Below are positions 35,850 through 43,972 of a stretch of DNA of 64,000 nucleotides, piece by piece. The DNA comes from Spongiactinospora sp. TRM90649 (GTDB lineage: Bacteria; Actinomycetota; Actinomycetes; Streptosporangiales; Streptosporangiaceae). The position numbers and the translations under genes were made by a program. Where the stretch lies: the NCBI RefSeq assembly GCF_029382225.1, contig NZ_JARLTC010000041.1, positions 46,467 through 110,466 of the forward strand, written 5' to 3'. The notes beneath the pieces were generated by a model that was given only the letters and a program-made list of their open reading frames with translations, was not told the origin of the DNA and did not search any database. Each line of letters opens with the position of its first letter. Position 1 is the stretch's first letter.

Positions 35850-36092
35850 CGGAGTCACGGCGGGTCTGTTCCGCCGGCCGGTCGCGCCGGTCAGTCCCGG
35901 GGGCCCGTCCTGCGGCGGATCACCGCGAGCCGGTAGGCGGCGTCCTCGTGGCCGCAGTTCGCCGCGAGTTCGAGGAAAAAGGCCCTGCTCATCGCGACCT
36001 GGGTGCTCACCACCGGGCGGATCCCGCCGGGGCCGCCCGAGACGATGACGCGCGAGGAGCTGATCGAGTTCTGGGCCGACGAGCGGACCGTG
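35850..36092. other. Intergenic stretch with two short unassigned frames
   Basis: No convincing gene. A minus-strand frame ending at 35891 encodes MSRAFFLELAANCGHEDAA-like sequence of 33-40 residues from 35992 or 36013. A plus-strand frame ending at 36102 reads MTREELIEFWADERTVTG from 36052. Both have GC-rich third positions but no ribosome-binding site. They may be relics of small helical proteins. Confidence 0.3.
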
Positions 36093-36128
36093 ACCGGCTG
36101 ACCGGCCGCCCCCGGGCGGTCAGCCGGT
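36093..36128 (-). terminator. Hairpin downstream of the propeller-protein gene
   Basis: ACCGGCTGACCG and its exact complement (12-bp stem, 12-nt loop) start 17 nt past the stop codon at 36145. There is no long U-tract. Confidence 0.55.
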
Positions 36129-36144
36129 CAGCGCCGGTCATCGT

Positions 36145-37152
36145 TCAGGACAGGCCGCCGACCACGGTGGGCGAGTCGGCGTCGGGCACCAGCAGGCGGG
36201 GCGCGCCGCCGTCCAGCGGGGCCACCCACACGTCGGCGGTAGTCCTGCCGCCCGCCGTCTTCGGCACCGCGTACATCACCCGCTCATCGTCCAGCCAGGC
36301 GACCTGGTCGTCCACGCTGCGCCGCTCCCCCAGCGGCCGTTCGGCGCCGGTCCGCAGGTCCAGCCAGTGGAACCGCCAGGCGTCCTGCGAGGTGTCGTTG
36401 ACCCGCTTCTTGTAGACGATCTTCGTCTGGTCCGGCGAGAGCGACGGGCACTCGGCGTTGTCCTGGATCGCGGTCAGCGTGCGCGCCCGCAGGTCGCCCC
36501 TGGTCAGGTAGGTACGGCCGGACGCCGCGACCGTGGCGAAGAACGTGCGTGAGTCGGCCGCGAAGGTCACGCCCCACACGTTGCGGTCGGTGCTCTCGTC
36601 CCGCTTCCCGTTGATCGTGAAGGCGAACTCCTCCAGGTCGCCGAGCACCTTGCCGCCGGTCTCGTAGATCACCGTCTCGGTCGAGAACCCGAGTGAGATG
36701 TAGTCGTGCCCGCTGACGAACACCGTGGTCGCGTAGTGCCGGCCGTCCGGTGAGACCCGGGCGCGGCTGGGCACGCCGTTCAGGGCCTCGTCGCCGGTCT
36801 CCCGCAGCCGCTCGTCCAGGCCGGCCACCTCGTACGGCTGGCTCGGCACCCGCCCGGCGCGCAGGCACACCGCCCGCCGCCCGGCCGCCGCGACCCGCAG
36901 GCAGCGCGGCCCCGCGACCCGCCTGGCCTCCGCCCTGCCCGCCTGGCCCGGCTCCACGTATGCCACGCGCCCCTGGTCGGGCCCCTGGCTCAGGGAACGG
37001 AACACGATGTGCTCGTCGTCGAACAGGCCGGGGTCGGCCGCACCGGCCGCGGACGTCCCTGCCCGGCCCAGCACCGAGGTCAGCACGGTGCCCACGGCCA
37101 CCCCCACCAGCAGCACGGCCAGTGAGATCATGATCTTGGATCGGCCGTTCAT
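36145..37152 (-). CDS. Membrane-anchored TolB/WD40-like beta-propeller protein
   Basis: 335 residues. The N-terminal hydrophobic segment IMISLAVLLVGVAVGTVLTSVL is a signal anchor without a clear cleavage site. The remainder shows propeller strands such as ARVSPDGRHYATT, VTFAADSRTFFATV, CPSLSPDQTKIVYKKR and DQVAWLDDERVMYAV, typical of TolB/PD40 repeats. The ATG at 37152 overlaps the stop of the MFS transporter (ATGA), so they are made together. It probably works on the cell surface; no enzymatic motif is visible. Confidence 0.8.
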   Translation of the reverse strand: MNGRSKIMISLAVLLVGVAVGTVLTSVLGRAGTSAAGAADPGLFDDEHIVFRSLSQGPDQGRVAYVEPGQAGRAEARRVAGPRCLRVAAAGRRAVCLRAGRVPSQPYEVAGLDERLRETGDEALNGVPSRARVSPDGRHYATTVFVSGHDYISLGFSTETVIYETGGKVLGDLEEFAFTINGKRDESTDRNVWGVTFAADSRTFFATVAASGRTYLTRGDLRARTLTAIQDNAECPSLSPDQTKIVYKKRVNDTSQDAWRFHWLDLRTGAERPLGERRSVDDQVAWLDDERVMYAVPKTAGGRTTADVWVAPLDGGAPRLLVPDADSPTVVGGLS

Positions 37153-38393
37153 CCGGCGCTCCTCTCCCCGCGGCCCAGCATGGTGGGCGCGACGACCAGC
37201 AGCACGACCACCAGCGCGGCGGCGAACCCCAGCAGCGCGGGCGACGGCCCCGTGACCGCCCACAGCGCGCCGAACGCGAGCGCCGCCAGACCCCGGCCGA
37301 GCGCCACGCAGGTCTGCAGGGTCGAGATCGCGGTGGCCCGCCACTCCCCGGGGACCATGGCGGCCGTCGCCGCGGGCAGCACCCCGTCGGTCGCGGCGTA
37401 GTAGAGACCGAGCAGACCGAGGGTCAGTCCGGCCATCGGGAGGGCGTCCGCGCCGCTCGCCACGACGTAGGCCGCGACGATCGCCGCGTGGCCGGCCAGA
37501 AAGACCCTCGGCCTGCCGTACCGGTCGGCGAGGCGCCCGAGCGGGACGGCGGCGGCCAGGTACACCGCGCCGGTCCCGAGGAACAGCAACGGGAACACGT
37601 TCGCCGTGACCGCGCCGCGGTCCAGCAGGGTCAGATAGATGAAGGCGTCGCTCACCGTGAGCCCGGACATCAGCGCCGCCGCGAGCACCATCCCGCGCAC
37701 CCGGGGCCGTCCGAGCACCAGCCGGACCGCCTCCCTGGGCCGGATCGACGCCCGCTCCGCGCGGCCGGCCGGCCGCTCGGCGACCTTGCCCAGCAGCAGG
37801 AGCACCCCGAGCCCGGCCACGCACATGGACACGGTGAACACCGCGTCGAAGTCGCCGGGCACCGCCATCAGCAGGTAGAAGGCGACCACCGGCCCCAGCA
37901 GCGCGCCGAGCGTGTCCAGCGCGCGGTGCACCCCGAACGAGCGGCCGAGGGCCTCGGGCGGGCTGCACCCGGCGATCAGCGCGTCGCGCGGGCCGGTGCG
38001 CAGGCCCTTGCCGATCCGGTCGAGGCCGAGCGCCCCCGACAGCGCCACCAGGCCGCTCGCCGGGAGCAGCAGCGCCTTGGAGACGATCCCGAGGCCGTAT
38101 CCGACGGCGGCGACCGCTCTCGGCCGCCCGAACCGGTCGGCCGCGTAGCCCCCGCCGATCCGGGCGGCGGCGGTCGCCGCCTGGTAGAAGCCGTCCAGGA
38201 CCCCGAAGGCCAGCGGCGACAGGCCCAGGCCCACGGTGACGAAGAGCGGCAGCACCGCGGTGACCATCTCCGTGGAGATGTCCGTGAGCAGGCTGACGAA
38301 CCCGAGGGCGACCACGGTGCCCGGCACCCGGCCCGCCGCGCCGGACCCGGCCGGGGACGGCGTGCCGCGAACGCTTATGTACAAGGGACGCAC
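37149..38393 (-). CDS. MFS transporter
   Basis: 414 residues with about 12 membrane segments. LLTDISTEMVTAVLPLFVTV, DRFGRPRAVAAVGYGLGIVSKALL and LDRIGKGLRTGPRDALIAG are characteristic of an MFS exporter subgroup common in actinobacteria, and DRYGRPRVFL is the second-half loop motif. The GTG at 38393 is the only sensible start (MRPLYISV) and has AAAG immediately upstream, a weak site. Co-translated with the propeller protein. Substrate unknown. Confidence 0.83.
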   Translation of the reverse strand: MRPLYISVRGTPSPAGSGAAGRVPGTVVALGFVSLLTDISTEMVTAVLPLFVTVGLGLSPLAFGVLDGFYQAATAAARIGGGYAADRFGRPRAVAAVGYGLGIVSKALLLPASGLVALSGALGLDRIGKGLRTGPRDALIAGCSPPEALGRSFGVHRALDTLGALLGPVVAFYLLMAVPGDFDAVFTVSMCVAGLGVLLLLGKVAERPAGRAERASIRPREAVRLVLGRPRVRGMVLAAALMSGLTVSDAFIYLTLLDRGAVTANVFPLLFLGTGAVYLAAAVPLGRLADRYGRPRVFLAGHAAIVAAYVVASGADALPMAGLTLGLLGLYYAATDGVLPAATAAMVPGEWRATAISTLQTCVALGRGLAALAFGALWAVTGPSPALLGFAAALVVVLLVVAPTMLGRGERSAG

Positions 38394-38420
38394 CTTTCAT
38401 CGCATGCGGCTGATCGCGAC

Positions 38421-38454
38421 GGTCACCGGGAGGCCGCGCGGCCTCCCGGTGACC
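38421..38454 (-). terminator. Strong hairpin after the dimethylformamidase-like gene
   Basis: A perfect 15-bp stem (GGTCACCGGGAGGCC and complement) with a GCGC loop lies 15 nt beyond the stop at 38469. It has no U-tract but very high predicted stability. Confidence 0.6.
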
Positions 38455-38468
38455 GGCTCACCCCTCCC

Positions 38469-40922
38469 TCACCGGGGCTCTGACTTCGCTCCCTGCACGC
38501 CGGGAAGCGGCGCACCCGACGTGAACTTCTTCAGCACGTTCTCGGTGATCCTGGTCATGTCGTTGTCGTAGCCGTTGTTGTAGAAGGCGCCGCTCCACAC
38601 CATCGAGGCGGCGGAGAAGACCGCGCCGCCGTTCGGGTAGTGGATCAGCGTGACGTCGCCGCGCACCATCGGGTTGGTGTCGCCGCCCTCGAACAGCGAG
38701 GAGGTGTTGATCTCCTCGACCACGTGCATGTACTGCTCGCCGAAGGGCTGCGAGGTGCCGAGCACGATCGCGTTGGCCGGGGTGCCGAGCGCGTAGTCCA
38801 CCCGGTCCACCTCCTCGCCCATCGGGCCGCCCTGGCTCTGCAGGCTCGGCAGGTCGCCGCCGATGCCGTCCTTCTTGGCGACTCCCTCGAAGACCCAGGA
38901 CCCGGCGTCGGCGTAGCTGGCCGCAGACCGGTCGAAGGGCTTGTTGTAGTTGGCGCTGCCGGTCGGGTGCCCGAAGCCCTGGGCGGCGAAGCCGACGCCG
39001 ACCAGTTCCTGGGGCGGGGTGCCGCGGAAGCGCCACAGCCCGCCGTACTCGCCGTCGGTGCTGTGGTAGTACTCGCCCGGCGCGGCCTGCCAGGCCTCGG
39101 TGCCGTCGTGGCGGCGCAGTTCGCTGTGGTTCCGGTTCCTGTCCAGCGCGGTCACCCAGTAGAAGCCGTTGCCGCCCAGGTACATCAGCCGGCCGCCGTC
39201 GCCGAGCCAGCCCTTGATCGACTCGAACTCGGTGGTGGAGATGTACTCGGGGTGGGTGCCGGTGATCACGGTCTGGTAGGGGTCGAGGATCTTGCGGCCC
39301 TCGCGGTCGACGTCGTGGTCGGTGATGTAGTCGACGTCGAACTTCCTGGTCTCCAGCCAGTCGAAGATGTGCGTGTCGGCCTCGAAGGCCCACGGGCGGC
39401 CCTCGCCGTTCGGGCCGGTGGTCAGCGGGCGCAGGTTGACGATCGGGCGCAGGTGCGTGGAGTAGACGTATCCGCTGCCGTCGGCGTGGTCGGAGTACTG
39501 GCTCATGGTGCCGCCGGTCTGGCCGTACGCGAGGTAGGTCAGGGTGGGCACCAGCATGGCGATCTTGGCGGTGGGCTTCTTCGGCCGCACCACGAAGGTC
39601 GCGTGGTAGACGCGGCCCGCGGCCTCCAGGCGCGCGGCGTAGACGCCGCTCCTGGCGTTGTCGGGGACCTTCCACGTGAACGACGGCCGCCAGGCGGCGT
39701 CGCCGAGGTCGTCCTCGTGGAAGTGCATCGCGCCCCACTGGCCGGGGTCCTGGTTGTAGTTCATGGTCTTGCGGTCCCAGCCGTGGCCGGTCATCGCCCG
39801 CACCGGCAGGTTGACCGCCCGGCCCGCCGGGCCCTGGCTCGCGGCGACCTGGTCACCGTCCATGTTCCGGGAGAAGTCCCAGGCGCCCGCGGGCTTGGGC
39901 CCGCGCGCCCGCCCGCCCCCGGCGACCGTGTCGATCTCGCGCTGCGACAGGGCGCGGTCGTAGACGGCCGGGGCCTCGATCTTGCCGTTGTAGAAGCCCG
40001 ACGGGTGCGCGTCGCCCGGCCGGTTCCAGTAGGCCGCCATGAGCAGCGGGTCGGAGGTGTGCGCGAGACGGCCGTCGCCGACCTGCTTGGTGGTGGTCGC
40101 CCCCGAGTCGTCCGGCATCTGGGAGACCGGCCGCTGAGTGACGGTCGCCTTGCGGGTCCGCGCGTCGTAGGACGCCGCGACGAAGTACCAGCCGGAGTTG
40201 TTCACGTGCATCGGCCGGGGGTTCTTGTTGGGGAAGTACATCTCGGGGCCGCCCATCGCGGGGGCCCACGGCTTGAGCTTCACGCCCGTCGAGACGGTGT
40301 CCGCCCCGATGCGCAGCGCGAGCGCGCCCTGTTCGTCGATGAACAGGCCGTATCCCTTACGGTCGGTCTCCGACCACTTGGTGACCAGGCCCTGGGCGCG
40401 CGGGGTGCCGACCGGGGTCCGCTTCAGGGCGGTCCGGTTGTACGGGGAGCCGGGGATCGTGGACGGCGCGATCCACGCGGTGATCGTGAAGCCGTCCGAC
40501 GGCCGCAGCTTGCGGTCGTCCGGCACGCGGACGTACGAGCCGAGCGGCAGCCGCTGGTCCACCCCCTGGTAGGTCTTGGCGGGCTCGATGACCTGCTCCT
40601 TGAGCCCGGGGCCTGTCGGGTCGGCGTCGCCGTGGGTGACTCTGACCATGGAGGAGGTGAAGGTCGGCGCCCTGGTGCTGACCATGATCTTGACGGATTC
40701 GCCCGGCCGTACGCTGAGCCGGTCGGGGTAGCCGGTCACCCCCAGCGCGTCCAGCGACTGCTGCGGCGGGACGGGCTCGGTGGGCAGCGGCTCGTCGGGG
40801 ACGTACTCCACGGGCGCGGGGGCCGCCCGTGGCCCGGCGACCGCGTGTGACTGCGACAGTCCTGGCATTGCGGTGACGAGGACGGCCACCGCCAGGACCG
40901 TCGTCGTTCTCGGTCTTCTCAT
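38469..40922 (-). CDS. Secreted N,N-dimethylformamidase large-subunit-like protein with LamG domain
   Basis: 817 residues. A signal peptide (TTTVLAVAVLVTAMPGL, cleavage near AVAGP) is followed by a beta-rich domain and a LamG-type concanavalin fold (~140-330, GFTITAWIAPSTIPGSPYN and GWYFVAASYDARTRKATV). The C-terminal ~450 residues match the dimethylformamidase beta-subunit family: MLVPTLTYLAYGQTGG, HLRPIVNLRP, TGTHPEYISTTEFESI and GGRLMYLGGNGFYWV. Known enzymes carry a mononuclear iron held by Tyr and Glu residues. A Sec-type signal is unusual for this family, and no small-subunit gene is adjacent. Substrate unknown, probably an amide. Confidence 0.82.
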   Translation of the reverse strand: MRRPRTTTVLAVAVLVTAMPGLSQSHAVAGPRAAPAPVEYVPDEPLPTEPVPPQQSLDALGVTGYPDRLSVRPGESVKIMVSTRAPTFTSSMVRVTHGDADPTGPGLKEQVIEPAKTYQGVDQRLPLGSYVRVPDDRKLRPSDGFTITAWIAPSTIPGSPYNRTALKRTPVGTPRAQGLVTKWSETDRKGYGLFIDEQGALALRIGADTVSTGVKLKPWAPAMGGPEMYFPNKNPRPMHVNNSGWYFVAASYDARTRKATVTQRPVSQMPDDSGATTTKQVGDGRLAHTSDPLLMAAYWNRPGDAHPSGFYNGKIEAPAVYDRALSQREIDTVAGGGRARGPKPAGAWDFSRNMDGDQVAASQGPAGRAVNLPVRAMTGHGWDRKTMNYNQDPGQWGAMHFHEDDLGDAAWRPSFTWKVPDNARSGVYAARLEAAGRVYHATFVVRPKKPTAKIAMLVPTLTYLAYGQTGGTMSQYSDHADGSGYVYSTHLRPIVNLRPLTTGPNGEGRPWAFEADTHIFDWLETRKFDVDYITDHDVDREGRKILDPYQTVITGTHPEYISTTEFESIKGWLGDGGRLMYLGGNGFYWVTALDRNRNHSELRRHDGTEAWQAAPGEYYHSTDGEYGGLWRFRGTPPQELVGVGFAAQGFGHPTGSANYNKPFDRSAASYADAGSWVFEGVAKKDGIGGDLPSLQSQGGPMGEEVDRVDYALGTPANAIVLGTSQPFGEQYMHVVEEINTSSLFEGGDTNPMVRGDVTLIHYPNGGAVFSAASMVWSGAFYNNGYDNDMTRITENVLKKFTSGAPLPGVQGAKSEPR

Positions 40923-41069
40923 CGCGATCTCCCGAGGAGGCCCCGGACTTCGGTCCCCCGGATGAATCGGCGGCGCTGGAAGGCCGTCAGGGCTTGAGTG
41001 CTGCGGTGACCTTGCGCTTTTCGTCTCACGGCGACCTCTTGCGTGTTAGCGTTCTGGTGTTCGAACGGG

Positions 41070-41250
41070 CGGGTGGTGACTGAGCCGGTCCGGGCGGACC
41101 TACCGCCGGGCGGGCGGGATGTGAAGCCTGTGGAGGCCACGTGAGACCGGTCGCGTACCTGCGGGTGCGTGTGGGCCATCGCCGGTGAAGCAGGAAGATC
41201 CGGCCTGTGAGGGTTGGAATCCCCCGGCATCGGCCGTGGGGAGGATGTCA
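41070..41250 (+). ncRNA. Orphan TnpB-type omega RNA / right end of an IS605-IS1341-like element
   Basis: GTGAAGCCTGTGGAGGCCAC (41120 onward), CGCCGGTGAAGCAGGAAG (41180s) and the terminal GGGGAGGATGTCA (41238-41250) are, from memory, the scaffold sequences at the 3' end of actinobacterial tnpB elements. There they form the omega RNA, and the transposon end abuts the guide. GAATCCCCCGGCATCGGCC plus CGTGGGG forms the terminal hairpin. No tnpB coding sequence, not even the C-terminal zinc-finger part, is found upstream on the same strand. It is therefore a decayed element or a domesticated RNA. The left boundary is approximate. Confidence 0.6.
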
Positions 41251-41555
41251 ACCGCGAAAACCTCCTTGCAGGGGGGACGACGCGCCGGAATTCGAGGAGA
41301 GACAGAATTGAGGAGACACCGGGGGATGCGGGATCTAGGTTGAGAGTCCGCCGAGTCACAGATGACCGAAAGAGGGATATCGGGCCGGAGCGGTGAGCGG
41401 TCCCGCGGCCGCGGCCAACACGCCGCACGGCATCGGCGAACGGTCGAAACCCCGCGATGAGCGGCAAATCCAGTACTTCTTCGGGATATCGGGCGTCAAT
41501 CCCGACACACCTGGTCAGGGGCCGGAGTCAGGCATGACAAGCCAGGCGGGGGCTG
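41251..41555. other. Intergenic, no gene seen
   Basis: This stretch follows the presumed transposon end and precedes the dehydrogenase stop at 41556. A minus-strand open frame covers much of 40919-41467, but its composition is that of a shadow frame and it overlaps the omega RNA region. I see no ribosome-binding site, repeat or strong hairpin. Confidence 0.4.
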
Positions 41556-43841
41556 TCAGGGATTGAGCCACGACCAGACGCGCTCCGGGGTCAGGGGCGT
41601 CCGGTCGATCAGGTCGGCGATCTCCGGGAGGGCCGCGGCCACCGCGTTGCCGATCGCGGCGGGCGGGCCGATCGTACCCGCCTCGCCGATCCCCTTCATG
41701 CCGCCCGGCGTGACCGGCGACGGCGTCTCCATCAGCTCCACCACGATCTCGGGCACCTCGCGGGCGGTCGGCGTCAGATAGCCGGGCGCGGGCCGCCCGT
41801 CCGCCGAGTAGACGATCTCCTCGGTCAGCGCCATGCCGATGCCCTGCGCCACCCCGCCGCGCACCTGCCCCTCGGCGATCGCCGGGTTGATCACCACTCC
41901 GGCGTCGTTGACCGCCCAGTAGCCCTCGACCTCCACCGCGCCGGTCTCCGGATCCACGGCGACGGCCGCGGCGTGCGCGCCGTACGCGTAGGTGAAGTCG
42001 GCGGGATCGTAGGTCACCCGCTCCTCAAGGCCGGGCGGCACGCCGTCGGGCAGGTTCCAGCCGCGCCACGCGGAGACGGCGATCTCGCGGAGCGTCAGGC
42101 TCGCCAGCGGGTCGCCCTTCACGCGCACGGCGTCGCCGTCCGGCTCCAGGTCCTCAGGCGCGACTTCGAGCCGGTGCGCGGCGATGGCCACGATCCGCTC
42201 GCGCAGCCGCGCGGCGGCCCGGATCAGCGCCGCGCCGCCCAGCGCCGCCGACCGGCTCGCGATCGCCCCGACCGGGGAGTACGGCGTCGCCGCCGTGTCG
42301 CCGAGGACCACGCTGACCCGTTCCAGCGGCACGCCCACCCGGTCGGCGGCCACCTGCGCGAGCGCGGTCTCGATGCCCTGGCCGATGCCGACCACCCCGG
42401 CCGTCACCACGACCGAGGTGTCCGGTTCCATCCGCACCAGCGCGCTCTCGAAGCCGCCCGACTCCATCCCCATCGCCCGCATGGCCATCGACGGGCCGAG
42501 ACCGGTGCTCTCCACATGGCAGGAGTAGCCGATCCCGCGTCTCCTGCCGTCGCCGACCGGCGGGGCGAACGCGGTCGCGAGGGCACGCACCCGCCGCAGC
42601 GCCTCCGGGTAGTCGCCCGAGTCGTACCGCTGCCACAGCCGAGAAGCGACCGGCAGTTCCTCGGGCCGGATCATGTTCCGCGCGCGCAGCTCCACCGGAT
42701 CGGTCCCGAGCAGCCGGGCCGCCCGGTCCACCAACCGCTCCCTGGTCCACGTCGCCTCCGGCTGGCCGAACCCGCGGTAGGACCCGGTCGGGGTGGTCGT
42801 CGTCACCACGCCGCGCACCCGCGCCGCCGCCCGCTCGAACCGGTACGGACCCGGCAGCATCGTGGCGGTCACCGCGAACGGCGAGATCCCCACATTGGAG
42901 GGATGGGCGCCGAGATCGCCGACGATGTCGGTGTACAGGGCGACGAAGCGCCCGTCGCGGTCGAAACCCAGCCGTGCCCGGTGCACCGCCTCGCGTGAGG
43001 CCAGCGTGGCGGTCAGCCGTTCGCCCGGGGTCTCCGTCCAGCTCACCGGACGGCCGAGCCGGACCGCGGCCAGGCACACCAGCAGCTCGTCGGGATAGAC
43101 GTGCTCCTTGGCGCCGAACCCGCCGCCGGTCTCGTGGGCGACCACCCGGACCCGGCCCACGGCCAGCCCCAGCGCCTCGGCCACGTGCTCGCGCACGTGG
43201 TGCGGGGCCTGCGTGGAGATCCGGACGGTCAGCTCACCGTCCGCGCAGTCGGCGACGACCGACCTGGGCTCCATCGGAAAGGGCGACACCCGGCCGAACC
43301 GGAACGTCGCCTCCACCACGTGGTCGGCCGCCGCGAGGACGGTCTCGCAGTCCTCGTCGCCCATCGTGAAGTCGGTGACCACGTTGCCCGGGTAGGCCGC
43401 GTGCAGGCGCGGCGCGTCCGGGTGCAGCGCGTGCTCCACGCCGATCACCGGCGGCAGCCCGGTCAGGGCGGGCTCGACCAGCGCGGCGGCGGCGTGCGCC
43501 GCCTCCGGCGTCTCGGCCACCACGACCGCCAGCGGCTGGCCGACGTAGCGGACCGCCTCGGCGAGCGCCGGGTAGGACGTCTCCTCCTGGCCCGGCGCGA
43601 TCATGACGCACGGCAGCCGGAGCGAGCCCGCCTCGCGGATCGTCATCACGTCGAGGACGCCCTCGGCCGACCTCGCCGCGCGCACGTCGCACCCGGCGAG
43701 CCTGCCGTGCGCGATCGGGCTACGGACCACCGCCGCGTGCGCCGCGCCCGGCGGCCCGCCGTGCGCCACGAACCTCGCCCTGCCCGTCAGCAACCGGGCG
43801 TCCTCCCGCCGTGCGGCACGCGCCCCCACATAGTCCGCCAT
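41556..43841 (-). CDS. Xanthine dehydrogenase-family molybdopterin-binding (large) subunit, solitary
   Basis: 761 residues, full length for the CoxL/aldehyde-oxidase large subunit. Motifs: GARAARREDARLLTGRARFV at the start, VAHETGGGFGAKEHVYPDE, SYRGFGQPEA (the active-site loop; it is not the AYxCSFR of true CO dehydrogenase), GIGQGIETALAQVAADRVGV, and the catalytic Glu in GGMKGIGEAGTIGPPAAIG (~717). No FAD or 2Fe-2S subunit genes are adjacent, so partners must be encoded elsewhere if it is active. The ATG at 43841 lacks a ribosome-binding site. Divergent from a MocR-like regulator. Substrate: an aldehyde or N-heterocycle, undetermined. Confidence 0.88.
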   Translation of the reverse strand: MADYVGARAARREDARLLTGRARFVAHGGPPGAAHAAVVRSPIAHGRLAGCDVRAARSAEGVLDVMTIREAGSLRLPCVMIAPGQEETSYPALAEAVRYVGQPLAVVVAETPEAAHAAAALVEPALTGLPPVIGVEHALHPDAPRLHAAYPGNVVTDFTMGDEDCETVLAAADHVVEATFRFGRVSPFPMEPRSVVADCADGELTVRISTQAPHHVREHVAEALGLAVGRVRVVAHETGGGFGAKEHVYPDELLVCLAAVRLGRPVSWTETPGERLTATLASREAVHRARLGFDRDGRFVALYTDIVGDLGAHPSNVGISPFAVTATMLPGPYRFERAAARVRGVVTTTTPTGSYRGFGQPEATWTRERLVDRAARLLGTDPVELRARNMIRPEELPVASRLWQRYDSGDYPEALRRVRALATAFAPPVGDGRRRGIGYSCHVESTGLGPSMAMRAMGMESGGFESALVRMEPDTSVVVTAGVVGIGQGIETALAQVAADRVGVPLERVSVVLGDTAATPYSPVGAIASRSAALGGAALIRAAARLRERIVAIAAHRLEVAPEDLEPDGDAVRVKGDPLASLTLREIAVSAWRGWNLPDGVPPGLEERVTYDPADFTYAYGAHAAAVAVDPETGAVEVEGYWAVNDAGVVINPAIAEGQVRGGVAQGIGMALTEEIVYSADGRPAPGYLTPTAREVPEIVVELMETPSPVTPGGMKGIGEAGTIGPPAAIGNAVAAALPEIADLIDRTPLTPERVWSWLNP

Positions 43842-43972
43842 GGCTCGATTGTGCGTGAGCGGCCCCCGGCGGCCAAGCGCTTCCGGCCTGACCCGCCCGG
43901 TATGGAACGCGATGGAACGGTCTGTCACGCCGTTACGGCGAAGGCATGATCGGATCCACGGGGGGACCTCGA

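Noticed and set aside
40919..41467. Minus-strand open frame before the dimethylformamidase-like gene
   Set aside because: Low-complexity Arg/Pro/Ser composition, no ribosome-binding site, and overlap with the omega RNA scaffold on the other strand.
41556..43841. Carbon monoxide dehydrogenase large subunit (form I CoxL)
   Set aside because: The active-site loop reads SYRGFG rather than AYxCSFR, and the other subunit genes are missing.
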